A stretch of DNA of 64,000 nt from Limnephilus marmoratus (Eukaryota > Arthropoda > Insecta > Trichoptera > Limnephilidae). The stretch spans positions 31,298,104-31,362,103 of the forward strand of contig OU862917.1 of the NCBI GenBank assembly GCA_917880885.1, written 5' to 3'. The first letter of the stretch is position 1. Each line of letters begins with the position of its first letter. Made by a program: the position numbers and the translations under genes. Shown here piece by piece: positions 20,526 through 32,039 of this stretch. The notes below the pieces were generated by a model. It searched no databases and was not told the DNA's origin. It saw only the letters and a program-made list of their open reading frames with translations.

Positions 20526-21204
20526 TAAAGAATTCAAAAGGTTTTATTGTTTTTTTTTTTCAAAAGTCGAAATTTGGAAACTTTGTGTACATTTTAATTC
20601 TCCTATGGTTAATTTTTAAATTTGAATATAAAGTGCGGTGTTTTCTCTTTCTAAAACCGTTTAGATATTTTTTCTCACAATGACAGTAAGAAGGACACAA
20701 CGATTTCTATGTGACCTATATGAGCTGTTCCAAAAAGCGAACAGATTAGCCTGAGGGGATAAATGCACTAACATACTACTTCCCTTTGTTCTTCCACCAT
20801 CGCCTAGAGCAAGAATTACATAATCGATAGCCGATAATGAAATGGAATGTTCAAGGCGTGAAATAAATACATGATTTCTATCTACAATATTCCGAACACG
20901 AATATTGGCCCTGTTTTTACTGGGCTAAATGAGCCCTGAACATTTGTGGGAAAAACACCCTTTATACAAAAACCACCCTTGATACAAAAACACGTTTGCC
21001 TGAACCTGTTTTCGTATTATTGAGGCAATTGAAAATTACGCTCTGTTTTTTTCGTCGGGGAAATCGTTCGACGGTTTTCTATTACTAAATATATTGAATA
21101 AGCTGCGGTAAATAAGCGAAATAGAATTCAGGGTAAATTAAATTATCGATGGAAGTTTTATTTAAATTGTGGATATTAAAATCGTTGTCGGGTATATTGA
21201 ATTA
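20526..21204. other. Stretch with no recognised gene
   Basis: AT-rich, no coding motif or repeat partner seen. Confidence 0.4.
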
Positions 21205-21640
21205 CATTGAATTACTGCTTACCCTGTACAAATCACAAGTGCGCCCCACGGTTGAATTTGGCAGCCACCTCTGGTTTGGAGCTCTAAAATACCTGAAAAA
21301 TACCCTCGAATCTGTGCAGAAACGGGCGATCCGTTTGATAAATTCTTCCATTTTAATAGACGGTTTTTTTTTTACATTAACCCCACACAAGAGGCCTGAG
21401 GAAAATAATTTCCCTCAGGGCATATGTCATCTGGGATGCTGTGTGGGAGGTCTTTTTGAGGAAGGAATGAACATTGGTCTTGAAGAGACCCATGTTGTAA
21501 GAAGGAGAAAACACAGAGGCCGGCAAATCATTCCACAACCGAGCTGTTGAACACTGCTGTTGAATACATGGGTCTCTATTTTCCTCTGCGCCGTGTGGAG
21601 TTAATGTTTAAAAAAAGCTTTATTGGTGTGGAGTTAATGT
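21205..21640 (+). mobile_element. LINE fragment split by an inverted copy of its own tail
   Basis: Plus-strand ORF2 piece (21205-21350): LLTLYKSQVRPTVEFGSHLW and SVQKRAIRLI, the same lineage as 11219-11892. At 21362 a T tract begins a minus-oriented 3' end (21362-21550): the CCTGAGG..CCTCAGG hairpin and the LxxLxxLP-type C-terminus read on minus. Plus-orientation tail sequence GTGTGGAGTTAATGTTTAAA resumes at about 21590, and again near 21625. This fits a 5'-truncated copy landing inside an older copy in the opposite orientation. Confidence 0.65.
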
Positions 21641-22133
21641 TTAAAAAAAAACATACTTACTTTTTTTACTTTTTTGGCGCTATTTTATGATGGCACAGTG
21701 AGGGCGTGGGCAGGTAAAAAAATGATCTAAAAAGACAATAAAACACGCTTATCACGTACTAATAATCTAATGTATATTATTATTATCAAGAATTATTATT
21801 ATATCATGAATACAAAGAGGAAAAAGGTAGCAACCCGGTACTTACAATACAAAAGAATTGCTTTTTAAGTTGCATACCAAAAGGTATAACAAAAAATGTA
21901 ATATATTTTAAACCAAATTATTGATTCAGTGAGAGTTGAGCCCCCCCCCCCCCCCGTGTCAATAGCTGTTTCAGATTTGAAACAGATCGTAAGTTAAAAA
22001 AAAGGGGGGGCATTAGACAAAAAAATATTCTCAAAGTGAGCGGTGGGCAAAATAAGGTTGAGGACCTATGGTTTAAATTTTAAACAGTAGTATTTTTGTT
22101 ATATTCTGAGCTATGTTATATTTCCTCCTTACA
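21641..22133. other. AT-rich stretch with homopolymer runs
   Basis: A 15-base C run at 21941-21955 and a G run near 22004-22010 flank a GTTTCA..TGAAAC mini-hairpin (about 21968-21983). This may be a small MITE, but no target duplication was seen. Confidence 0.4.
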
Positions 22134-22135
22134 TA

Positions 22136-23041
22136 TGGAATTGGCGTTTTGCCGTGCTGGCAACTTTGATCTCAAATATCTTCTCTTTGGTTAGGAATTC
22201 CAAATTCAAATTTATACAGCTATTTACTCATCTACTTATGTTTCGAAAATTATAATTTATTTGTTTTTCTTTAATTTTTTTTTTCTTTGCGTCACTTAGT
22301 TTACAAAATGGAAAACTTGAAATATCGCATTATTTACGAGTACGAGTTCCACCGTGGCATCAGTGCTGCAGAAACGGCTCGAAGGATTAATGATGTATAT
22401 GGCGACGGTGCCGCAAAAGAAAACACAGTGCGTTTTTGGTTCCAACGTTTTCGTTCTGGAAATTTCGACCTGCAGAACAAGCCCCGTGGACGGCCGGAGA
22501 CCAAAGTTGATAATGAAGAATTGAAGGCTATTGTGGAAGCGGATCCATCGCACACCACGTCCGTGTTAGCTGTGCGGTGTTAGTGATAAAACTGTTTTAA
22601 TCCACTTGAAGCAAATTGGGAAGGTGAAAAAGCTTGAAAAGTGGGTACCTCACGAATTGAGTGAAGCAAATCAACAAACGCACGTTAGAACGCTAGACCA
22701 CACACTGCACAAAAGACGGCTACCAAATTAGAGGAGCTTCAATTGGAATGTCTAAGACATCCACCGTACTCTCCGGACCTTGCCCCAACAGATTACCATT
22801 TTTTTCGAAATTTGGATAACTTCTTGCAAGGGAAAAAATTCAACTCCGATGGGGCAGTCCAAACCGCCGTCAAAGATTTTATCGATTCCCGTCCGAATGG
22901 TATTTTTAGTAAAGGGATCGATGAACTACCTATGAGATGGCAAAAGTGTATAGATAGCAATGGTACATACTTTGATTAAATAAATATATTATATTAAAAA
23001 AAATCGACTTTATTTTCATCCCATACAAAACGCCAATTTCA
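22136..23041 (+). mobile_element. Mariner element, internally deleted
   Basis: Termini TGGAATTGGCGTTTTG (22136) and the inverse of TGAAATTGGCGTTTTG (ending 23041), with TA on both sides (22134-22135, 23042-23043), as expected for mariner. The element is about 900 bp against roughly 1.3 kb for intact mariners. The middle of the transposase gene is missing between about 22685 and 22700. Confidence 0.9.
22308..22979 (+). pseudogene. Mariner transposase, broken
   Basis: ATG at 22308. The N-terminal helix-turn-helix region is intact (YEYEFHRGISAAETARRIND, RFWFQRFRSGNFDLQNKPRG, RPETKVDNEELKAIVEADPS) up to a stop at 22581. A second frame continues SDKTVLIHLKQIGKVKKLEK and WVPHELSEANQQT. The sequence then jumps to the C-terminal part (CLRHPPYSPDLAPTDYHFFR through RWQKCIDSNGTYFD, stop 22977-22979). 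The deletion removes the regions with the first two catalytic aspartates of DD34D; the third (APTD) remains. Inactive. Confidence 0.9.
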
Positions 23042-23043
23042 TA

Positions 23044-24907
23044 TTAAGTTAACATGTGGTTAAGGTTCTAAGAAATATTCATACTCCTAATTACCACAGA
23101 TCTTTCACTTTAAAAAATCGTAACGTCCAGCCTGCTAACAGAAGGCCGCCGTAGCTTCATTTTTTCCAGTTTGGACCGTTTATTAGTTAATTTTCCACAT
23201 GTTGGAACCGCGGCCAACATGTCGCTGACGGGCACTCCGTCTTCCTGAGAAATTGTCCTGCGGTACATAACGCGTCACGCAAACACACACATACACCTAC
23301 AACATACAACTCTAAGCTACAACTTATAACCTATATACTACCTATAACCACTGAACATAAAATTCCTAGAATTTTCTTCTTCTTATGTTTGGCTCAGAAG
23401 GGGACATCTAGGTCTGCGAGCCAGTCTAGGGCCTCAGGCGTTGCCCTGTGAATCTCATCAATACCGCCGGGGAATTAATGGAACGGGCTTTCATTGACCA
23501 TACGGTGGTCTGCACTGTACCGCATTTACACATCGCCGACTCTTTAAGGCCCCATCAATGCATCATGCGGGAACAATTGGGAGCACCTTATCCATTTGAT
23601 GGCCGACCAAAGTTTGCGAGGCAGTGAGAACCCAGCATCATTATTAGCCGAATTTAATATATATATTTATAACCTTCCATCATTATTAGCGGAATTTTTT
23701 GTCAGGCAAGTAGCTAATCAAGTTCAATCCTCTGTTAGCAACTAATAGTCTGTCAATTAAGAGTAGAAAATATTAAAAATGGAACTACAAAATTTGTAGG
23801 TAGGCAACACCAATTTACCTGTCAAATATTCTTTTAAAGCGCATTGACACTGAATATATAGAACACTGTAAATCACATTAAAAAAAAACATCTTTTTGTT
23901 CTTAAAGAAAAAAATTTAATATTGAAGAAGCACTGTTGTTACGGTACGTACTTAATGACAATAATTTAATTTAACATACATTTGAATTTAACAGTAGGTA
24001 GAAAGGAAGAATCACTAATCTAAATGAGTTAAATATATTCAGATCTGAAATCAGAGACATGATCTAAAGCCTGGGCGACGCTAGGTACTTAATCTAGTAT
24101 TAAATAAATGTGATCAATTTCTAAACTGTGCTTTATATATTTTTTTACAATATCGTTATTCTTCATTATGTTAACGCAAAATTGCAAAGGTACTCGTGTA
24201 ATATACCTATATGCAATTCTAATTTTGAGATCAGTGGGTATCTATATAGGATGAAAAAATATTTTTTTTAGCTTTAATGCCTTTTAAATTTTTTACAAAA
24301 ATGTAGGTTATACAGCTCTTTACATTTCCACCATGATTTATGTTTTTAGTATTGCCATTGGAACAACAGTGGCACCCTCCTACGTTTTCTACTCTTATTT
24401 GACAAACTGTAGCCAACACAGGATTGAACTAAAACCACCTAAATTTGATTAGAAGGTTTTGATTGAACCCACGATGCCTTGTGGTAACCTGACGACTTGA
24501 ACCTCACGACAAAATCGATTTTCTAATAAAAATATAGTGAAACTAAATAAATAAACCGAAACTAAATATATAACCGTTAAAAACTTTAGATACTTCCACA
24601 TTCTTGTCGATTTTCATAAGAAATAATGGAAAGTTGAGCCCACTGAGGGCACGCTCGTAATACTGTCCAACGTTAGTTCCTTCAGTGCCTCCAAACTACC
24701 TACAACCTACATTTTCTTCTCATTTCTTCCACGTTTCCCGTCCTACCTCTCAAAATTAAAATTCTTCGCATCCTCAACCATGAGACAGAGTTTAGTTTAC
24801 GGTGTAAACAAACTGTTGGCGTTTATTGAAATTGTCTTGTTTCAAGAAATACGAGTATATTTATTTTAATACAATATTTTACATTCCAATACTAATCCAG
24901 TAATGTT
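23044..24907. other. Mostly unassigned; tRNA-like segment near 24.45 kb
   Basis: The block 23390-23640 is GC-richer; its minus strand reads GIDEIHRATPEALDWLADLD near the end, possibly a protein relic of unknown family. At 24437-24500 the minus strand has GGGTTCAATC (B-box-like) preceded by a degenerate A box, suggesting a tRNA-derived SINE head. The rest is AT-rich with no feature. Confidence 0.35.
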
Positions 24908-24975
24908 GGCCTCACTGGGTGACTTACCCGTGCTGAGGCCTCCATTTTATAAAATAAAATAAAAAATAAAAAACA
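24908..24975 (+). repeat. LINE 3'-tail hairpin with A-rich end
   Basis: Stem GGCCTCA (24908-24914) with TGAGGCC (24934-24940), loop CTGGGTGACTTACCCGTGC, then AAAATAAAATAAAAAATAAA. Its stem differs from the sister hairpins by paired changes (GGCC instead of TAACC/GGTTA). Confidence 0.65.
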
Positions 24976-25020
24976 TACATAATATATTTTATAACATGCA
25001 TATAAAGTTATGTGTTAAGG

Positions 25021-25673
25021 CAGGGGTTCCCAAACTTTTCCAAGTCGCGGCACCCTTAGAAAATTTGATGTCTATCTGTGGTAGCCCCGGGACCGAGTGC
25101 CACCCCCAAGAGCACAATTCTCTAGCCACCCCCCCTCCTCCCTCTCTCCCCAATAAGTACATTTATTGGTAGGAAAACTTACAAAGAAAATGCTAATATA
25201 ATTACAAAAACCGTAATTGTGCGACGGTGGAGCCTGCAGCTCGCTGCACAATTTTTCTAACCAGGGAATAAGGCTTGATACAGCTACTCTCATTTCTTTT
25301 TCCACATTTATTTTCAAGCGATATTTGCTAACAGCAACCGCTGAAAATCCAACTTCGTACAGATATGAATTAGCAAAGGGAATGAGGACCCTTACAGCTT
25401 TTGCATTTAGAATCGGATACTGATTTTTGACTGATATCCAAAACTCCGTCAAATTTGGGCTGCTGTCGCTCGAGAGGTTAATTAGATTTTCTTCTTCCTG
25501 CAAAGTAAAATCTTGAGGAGCTTGAGCACGGAATAGATCTTGGATCCGGTTGATTTTCCATTCCATAAAATGTGTGTATTCGTTTATGTCAATTTTGATT
25601 TTTAGTAGAGACATCAGGGGCGCCTCGCGGCCCCCCTGATCTCTGTCCGCGGCACCCACTTTGGGAACCTCTG
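25021..25673 (-). mobile_element. hAT element, internally deleted
   Basis: Ends CAGGGGTTCCCAAA (25021) and the inverse of CAGAGGTTCCCAAA (ending 25673). The 8-bp target duplication TGTTAAGG is at 25013-25020 and 25674-25681. A transposase C-terminal fragment lies inside on the minus strand. At 653 bp it is far shorter than an autonomous element. Confidence 0.92.
25210..25625 (-). pseudogene. hAT transposase C-terminal fragment (ZBED5/FAM200-like)
   Basis: The minus frame reads MEWKINRIQDLFRAQAPQDF and EEENLINLSSDSS, then TEFWISVKNQYPILNAKAVR, VLIPFANSYLYEVGFSAVAV, KYRLKINVEKEMRVAVSSLI and LCSELQAPPSH. This is the hAT C-terminal dimerisation region (xFWxxVKxEYP, LLPFxTxYLCExGFSxxxxIKxKxRxxLxxExxLRVAxS). 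The start of the open frame at 25659 is just the element edge. No zinc finger or catalytic DDE part remains. Confidence 0.88.
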
Positions 25674-25681
25674 TGTTAAGG

Positions 25682-26430
25682 GTATGTTTTATTATTTTAT
25701 GTTATGAAATTTTGGTAATATTGTCTTTTTTGTTCTTTAATCCATTTTGTAATTTTGTGTCTGAATTAATTTTTGTTTTCCTCAATTTTATTTTCAAGTG
25801 TTAAGACTGTTGAAAGCTTTTATAGCATGATATTTATAGTGTCTTTGTCCAAAGCTTGTATTTACCGTCGGAGTTTTTTCTGTTTTCTTTGTATGTACGC
25901 TTGTCTAACTGGTCTGTTAGTGATATTTTGTGTTCGTTGAAATTTGTTTTTTGGTCAAAAATGCAGTTTAGAAGTGTTTTAACGTATAATAGGCGTGTTT
26001 ATAGTACGTCACAAATATATGAAAACATTGTGTAACTTAATTCAAAGGGGTTAAGGAAAAACTTAAAATATTCCATAATCTGCTCGTTCATAGATGGCGG
26101 TGATTTAATTATTTTAGGAAAAACTCTTTTGGAAATGTGTAAAAAGGTAAGATGCATTGTTTGTTTGCGCCCGTAATTGAAAGTTAGGGCCGGGTGAAAG
26201 GTTGGGCGGTTACTCGGCTGAGTGACCAGCGACAAAATTTGAAAGAAATGTTTGCTTTTGTTTGTTTGTAAACAATAAAAAAATGAGAAAAAAAACGTCA
26301 AAAATGTCAGGAGCCCAAAATTTAATTTACATTTTTCACCTCAAATAATATCTTAACAATCTCAATGGAACGTTGAAATTGTTATTGAATAACGTATTTA
26401 AAAAATATATACATGTGTTCCTAAGAAAAA
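25682..26430. other. AT-rich stretch, no gene recognised
   Basis: T-rich, no coding motif. A 100-codon minus frame (25999-26301) lacks recognisable features. Confidence 0.4.
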
Positions 26431-26438
26431 AAATATTT

Positions 26439-26510
26439 GGAGGCGCCGGGTATCGATCCCGGTACCTCTCACATGCTAAGCGAGCGCTCTACCATCTGAG
26501 CTACGCCCCC
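26439..26510 (-). tRNA. tRNA-Ala(AGC): tRNA-Ala (anticodon AGC)
   Basis: The minus strand folds into a complete 72-nt cloverleaf. Acceptor GGGGGCG pairs with CGCCTCC (one G-T). The D stem is GCTC/GAGC and the anticodon stem CTCGC/GTGAG with loop TTAGCAT. The T stem is CCGGG/CCCGG with loop ATCGATA. A box GTAGCTCAGATGG and B box GGATCGATACC lie inside the gene. No intron. Downstream on the minus strand a run of eight T (26426-26433) serves as a pol III terminator. No CCA is encoded, as usual in eukaryotes. This is the only gene here that looks functional. Confidence 0.96.
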
Positions 26511-27204
26511 GGTAGAGTTACGTGCAAAGTAAATAAACATGATCCGTTAAATTGCAAGACTTGATCCAGTTTTTTGCAAACAAGTTAAATTATTACTGAG
26601 ATAGTATTCCACGTAATTTGTCAAATCAACTTTCTCTAGGTGGCGCAAGCTGCGAACGAACATACGTGCATAGGAAAATGATAAGTAGAGCAACAAGTGA
26701 TAATTTTATGCTGCGTAGATTCTAGTTTCATCTCAGCTCATAAACGAACATGTAAACATCTTCAATTCAATTTTAAAAAAGAGAATTATACATTAGCATT
26801 AGAGCATGCACTTAATATTAATGCGTTATGAGTATTGCTATATTAAGCATAGGAAAAGTTTAAAACCGTCAAAATAACCTCTTTCCCTCCTCGCGAAGGT
26901 TTCTGAATTATTACAATCACATGACAATACATCTTAAAAGTTTTTTTATTCATTACAATAACTCTTAGAAAACTGTCAAAAATGTCACAATTTGAGAATG
27001 GCATTTTGAAAACCATTCATTGTTTAATCAAAATTCAATTTTCGAAACACTTTAAATTAATGTATTTATTTGAAGTACTCACCAATCAAAAATTATATTA
27101 ATTTTAAATAGGTACGTACCTATGTTACGTACCAAATTTGATTGATTGTTCTTATATCTTACAGAAATGAATGTTTGTAATAGAAAATTGTTAAAAAAAA
27201 TTGC
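26511..27204. other. AT-rich stretch, no gene recognised
   Basis: No coding or repeat feature seen. Confidence 0.4.
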
Positions 27205-27417
27205 AATAGGTGGCATGCGAGCTGTTTGAAAATCTGAATGTATCGGGATTGAATATATCGGAGGGAGAGGGGAGGAGATCGCGGGAGGGGGGTTCGCGGG
27301 AAAGGGGTGAGGGAAGGCGGGGAAGGTGGAGGGGGAACGTGTGAATGGGAAAAGACACGCAGGGAAAAACAATTTCACTATCAGTGGCATTACAACGCAT
27401 GCCGGGAACTTGCTAGT
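27205..27417 (+). mobile_element. Helitron-like element (family 2)
   Basis: Begins near GGTGGCATGCGAGCTGTTTG, continues with a strongly purine-rich block (27258-27340), and ends CATTACAACGCATGCCGGG then ACTTGCTAGT. The same start and end are found at 28160-28494. The CTAGT end followed by A, without target duplication, fits a Helitron. The true 5' end was not located. Confidence 0.55.
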
Positions 27418-27639
27418 ATATTATAATAATTTAATGTGGAAATTTTAAAGTTTTGTAAAGTGCTCAACTTTGTAGGTACGGAAAGCGAATAATTATGAAA
27501 ATAGTTTGGAAAACTGGTCACATAATTTCATGACGTTTAAAGCTTTATGTTAAACAGTATAATAAAGGCGGTTTAAATTATGTTCGGCTGTTTACTAAAT
27601 AAACTTATTAAAGTTTTTTTTTAATTTCTCGAGCATTTT

Positions 27640-27905
27640 ACATCTAGGAAGGAGTGACGGGAGAATATATAATTGTGACAAGCAAGTAAATGGAAGAAGT
27701 TGGATACGCCCAAGGAGACGTAACACCATCACATTATCAAATACTTGAATCAAGGTAGTCACGTCAAGAGAAAGTCACAATCTTAGAATGACCTGCCGTT
27801 TAATCTAATAATAATAATAACCATTGGACAATTTGTTTATTGCTACTTTTTTGTGAAAAATCACCTCATGGATACTGTGATTACTAAGCTTTATCTTATT
27901 ATGGC
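27640..27905. repeat. LINE fragments (ORF2 scrap and conserved tail)
   Basis: At 27815-27900 AACCATTGGACAATTTG and TTTTTGTGAAAAATCACCTC match the LINE tail at 4735-4785. At 27690-27790 a plus-strand scrap (KQVNGRSWIRPRRRN) faintly resembles the NGRRSRGRPRKT segment of the LINE at 18.4 kb. The first match is good, the second weak. Confidence 0.4.
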
Positions 27906-28159
27906 TTTATCTTATTTAAGAGCCAATTAAGCAACCTATTTTTAAAAAAATATTTGTAAAACTCTATATAGGTACATAGCTGTAATGTACGAGATTACCG
28001 TTCTTGTAAATCTTCATTCTTAAAAAAATAATGTTTCTTCGTTTGTCTCTTGTGCGTTCCTTCATATACCATTAATCCGATCGCGATGACACTTTGATGA
28101 GTTGTTGTGCTCTTGCCAGCGAAGTCTTCTATGTATAATAATCCTCTAGCATTATGAAA
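27906..28159. other. Short unassigned stretch
   Basis: AT-rich; nothing seen. Confidence 0.3.
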
Positions 28160-28494
28160 TTGGTGGCGCGCGAGATATTTGAAAATGTGTGTATTTCATA
28201 TAGTTAATCAGCAAGAAGTGAAAGGAGGGAATGCCTGGAGGATACGCAAGGGGCGAGGGAAGGGCAGAGGGCAGAGAGGGGATTTCAAAGGAGGCACAAT
28301 AGCGGTATGGGACAGCAGGAGGAAAATTTGGGAAATCCATGCTTTCCACACCAAAACCTTCTGATTTATTCGTGAACGCACCGGACGGAAAAACGCAAAA
28401 ATATTTTTTAACCAAATGTACTTCAATAACAAAATTTAAACAAACACTTTCTTTCCTTGAGTGGTATTGCAACGTGTGACGGGTATTCGCTGGT
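28160..28494 (+). mobile_element. Helitron-like element (family 2), second copy
   Basis: Starts GGTGGCGCGCGAGATATTTG, has a purine-rich middle (28215-28330) and ends GTGGTATTGCAACGTGTGAC then GGGTATTCGCTGGT. It aligns with 27205-27417 at both ends but has a different length and middle. Terminal CTGGT instead of CTAGT. Confidence 0.5.
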
Positions 28495-29489
28495 AAATAC
28501 ATAAATATGAAGGGAAAGTCGTAATAATTAACGATAACCAATGTAAAGCGCTCTTGGGGTGAATGAATCGCTAACCGGCTCTATATAAAAGTAAACATTT
28601 ATTATTACCATCTGAATTATCAATTATCCCTTTACCGTTATTTCTTTATTCATAATCCTATAGGTTAGATTCCAAAAGACATCCCACAAACCGACCGACA
28701 TAGCCTACTGAGTACTGAAGCCACTCTAGTCTCTGGAACTGAGAAATTTGTACTTAATTTTCTGATAAGGCACCGATATGGCATTTGCGAAAGAATGATT
28801 GATGAGTCCCGATAAAGCCTTAAAACTTTTGCAATTCCAAAATGTTCCGCGATCCACTGATAAATATAGACAGTTCTCTGAACAAATTACTTGCTACGTG
28901 AAAACCTTTCCATTCGGCAAAAAGTTATATAAATTAGCCAGTGATCTCGAAGAATTGTTTTGGAGTGGTTTAAGACATCGACGTTTTATGACTTGTTTTC
29001 GTAGATTTTCATGGTCTCTTACAATCTATTTTGCTCTTCAGGCCGTGTTTTTCTCATTCAAGTTTTCTCACAGCTTGCGGCAAGGATAAAAAACGTGACC
29101 AACTTGGTATTGAAACCCGGAAAATAAGTAATGTAATCGTACCTACGTGGTTCCATGTTGAAATAACCAATGATTAAAGTTTTTTTTGTTTATTTTGTTT
29201 TTCGTTCTAATTTTTGAATCTTCAGATGACCGAAGTCTTCTAATTAATTTCAAAACAATGCAACGCACATCTACTAAACATTAAAGGACATTGTAGGGCA
29301 GAGAGAGTAACATGTGAAAATAAGATGACAAGATGATCAAGTGAGCATGGCAAGTGTTGAATAACCATCTCTAAAAAAACATTTTGTAGTAGTGAAGATA
29401 ATAATGAGAAGTACGTATTTCAGTTTCGGGAAATGGAATGCAATGTATTTTAGTCATGGAATAAGGTATAATACATACTATGATTTTAA
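28495..29489. other. Stretch with no recognised gene
   Basis: A 96-codon plus frame (28799-29089, MMSPDKALKLLQFQNVPRST...) is slightly less AT-rich than its surroundings but has no domain I recognise. No splice or promoter context is evident. Confidence 0.35.
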
Positions 29490-29762
29490 TAGTTATTGCC
29501 TTAAAATTCTTTCTTCTAATCTTGTTAGAAGCCTAATAGAATATAACTCCATAGTCTGGTCGCCCTTCTACAAAATTCATATTCATACTATTGAAAGAAT
29601 TCAAAGAAAATGTCTACGTTTTGTAATTTTAAACTTAACATCCCTTAAGAGCACATAAATTACCCGTCGTTAATGAATACTTTAAATTTTCCAATATTAG
29701 AAAACAGACGACAAATAAACGTATTTGTAAAAATCACTAACTTTGTGGCTCGCCATAATTTA
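29490..29762 (+). mobile_element. LINE ORF2 C-terminal fragment, 5' part
   Basis: Plus-strand frames: SSNLVRSLIEYNSIVWSPFY, KIHIHTIERIQRKCLRFV, then PVVNEYFKF and ENRRQINVFVKITNF after a frameshift. Same lineage as 8200-8878. It is interrupted at 29763 by a long foldback. Confidence 0.7.
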
Positions 29763-30270
29763 CAATAAAAAAACACATAAATTTGTTTAAGACCACTTTT
29801 ATTTTAAAACACTCTACCGGTTTCAGAAGCACCCTTCCTTCGTCAGGAGAATATTATAACTAAACTATGATATAGAATGTTAGGTGTTTGAGTGGGAGAT
29901 GAGCAAAGGGGTGGGGGTAATTGCGGGATTTCCGGAAAGAACAGAGCGGTTAATTGGAAAAATATTTAGAATGGGACTGATTATTATTTAGGGATTTTAA
30001 AAATCCCTAAATAATAATGCTAGTATTTTGAATAACCAAATTAATTTATCTTTCAGTCCCATTCTAAATATTTTTCCAATTAACCGCTCTGTTCTTTCCG
30101 GAAATCCCGCAATTACCCCCACCCCTTTGCTCATCTCCCACTCAAACACCTAACGTTCTGTATTATAGTTTAGTTATAATATTCTCCTGACAAAGGAAGG
30201 GTGCTTCTGAAACCGGTAGAGTGTTTTAAAATAAAAGTGGTCTTAAACAAATTTATATGTTTTTTTATTG
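29763..30270. mobile_element. Long foldback element with hammerhead-like cores
   Basis: An almost perfect palindrome about 508 bp long (centre near 30016), starting CAATAAAAAAACACATAAAT and ending in its inverse. Minus strand, left arm: CTGACGA (29840-29846), a bulged hairpin, then GAAAC (29820-29824) and CGGTAGAG. Plus strand, right arm: the same with CTGACAA (30187-30193), one core change, then GAAAC (30209-30213). The arms differ by a few substitutions. It interrupts a LINE. Confidence 0.75.
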
Positions 30271-30870
30271 TGAAAAATAAACGACCTAACCTTTTTATTA
30301 AAATTATTTAACTCTAAATTCGACAGTTGTGAACTCCTGCAATTAATAAATCTACATGTACCTACACGAACAACTAGACAAACATTGACATTTTATATAC
30401 GTACATCTCATTCGAACTATGATTTATATTCTCCAATACAACGTTTGCATAGTCTTGGTAACAAATACTTAAACAATATGGATGTATTTGACAATAATTT
30501 CAACTTAGCAAACTTCAAACGCCATATGTGCCAACTATTTATTTCTACCTATCCCATAAACTAATGAGAACAACAATTTTAAACATTACCTACTTTATGT
30601 CAACTCCTATATTTTATGGACTATATTTTGTTTCTTATATTTTATGTTACCTGTATTTTGTTAACGCTTATATTTTATGTAACCAAATTTTTTTATTTTT
30701 TTTCAACCCTTATATATTATATGTAACCTTTATTTTGTTTTTAACAAATATTATGTGACTTGTATTGTGTATTGTATTCTGTAAACCCATTCTTTTCACT
30801 GTACACATAATTTTAAAAAATGTACTGCATTCTATGTAAAAGTCCTATGGGTGTTTAAATAAATATATAA
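30271..30870 (+). mobile_element. LINE ORF2 C-terminus and 3' end, right of foldback
   Basis: The plus frame reads FDSCELLQLINLHVPTRTTR, QTLTFYIRTSHSNYDLYSPI, then NMDVFDNNFNLANFKRHM, typical last residues of a Jockey/CR1-like ORF2. A T-rich UTR follows, then AGTCCTATGGGTG hairpin-like sequence (about 30840) and TTTAAATAAATATA. The start (KRPNLFIKII) overlaps in homology with the end of the left fragment (RRQINVFVKIT), so the two sides may be separate LINE copies. Confidence 0.65.
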
Positions 30871-32039
30871 AATAAAAATTGATTTTTCACTTGGTTGTTC
30901 GATTGTTCACAAATTAAAATCGATTGTCCCATTGTTATTGACGTGAAGTTTTAAGGTTAGTTTTTTTCTTCTCTTATTTATCCAAAAATATAAGCCTATT
31001 AGTTCTTATAATAGGTTCTCAGTTGAGGTTTTATAAAAAAAACTATCTTCAATATGTCGTCTATAAATACTTAGAGCAAAATTTATGTCTTTATATACTT
31101 AGATGATATTTGGTAAAAAATGTATAAAAGCTGCTCTTCCGTGCCCCTTCTCCCTTAATAATATAATTAAAATTTAATAAATAATTAATTTATCTTTATT
31201 TAAAATTTAATAAACCGTTGGGTTGTCGTCACTAATGAAATAAAAAGAAAATTATTGAATTTATCCCCTATAACAATAAAATGTGAAATTAAATTTTTAT
31301 TTTCAATTTTTATAAAATTTATTGTGTGAGAACATTTAAGATGAAGTTATACGTGAAATCCTATTTAGATACTATTTTGATTAATCTTTACGACGAATCG
31401 GCTTACAGCATGAACGTCAAAAATATGCTACGGATAAGCTTTTACTAGCTTTTCTATGTATTGGAATTACAATAAAATTATTATTTACGTAACAAAAAAT
31501 ATAAGCGTAAACCATCAAAAAATATATTTTTTCATGACTTAACTATGAAGTAATACAAGAAACAATTTTTTTTAAATACCCCTTTATGGCTAAGACTATT
31601 TTTGAGGTTTTCTATGTTCTAACTTTTTTTCGTTCTTATAAAATTATGCACAAAATAAATAAAAACCATCTTTTCGCTTACTTGCCTCGTGCAAATAAGA
31701 CGCTCGATTTTTAAATTTTGTAGACATGAGATTCGAAATATTTCTAGCGTTTATATTCCTCTTAATACTTTCACCTCCGGGATCCGATCTCCACCTCACA
31801 AACTTGCAGGTTATTTCTCTAAAAGCATTTTCGTGTCATTGGTACAAATAATATTATTTTGTTTAAATGTGAAGCTTCTCCTCGGGAGATTGATTTGCTT
31901 TGAAATGGGAAAGTTTTTTTTTTAAAGTCCAGTAGTTGAGTTGTAAGGGGGTTTATAGTAACAGAGATAGGTTCTTATTAAATTACGGTTAGGGAAAGAA
32001 ATTGGTAGAAAGTTGGTGAGATATCAACATGCTTGTTTT
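30871..32039. other. AT-rich stretch, no gene recognised
   Basis: Very AT-rich. A 78-codon plus frame (31689-31925) has no motif. Nothing else seen. Confidence 0.4.
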
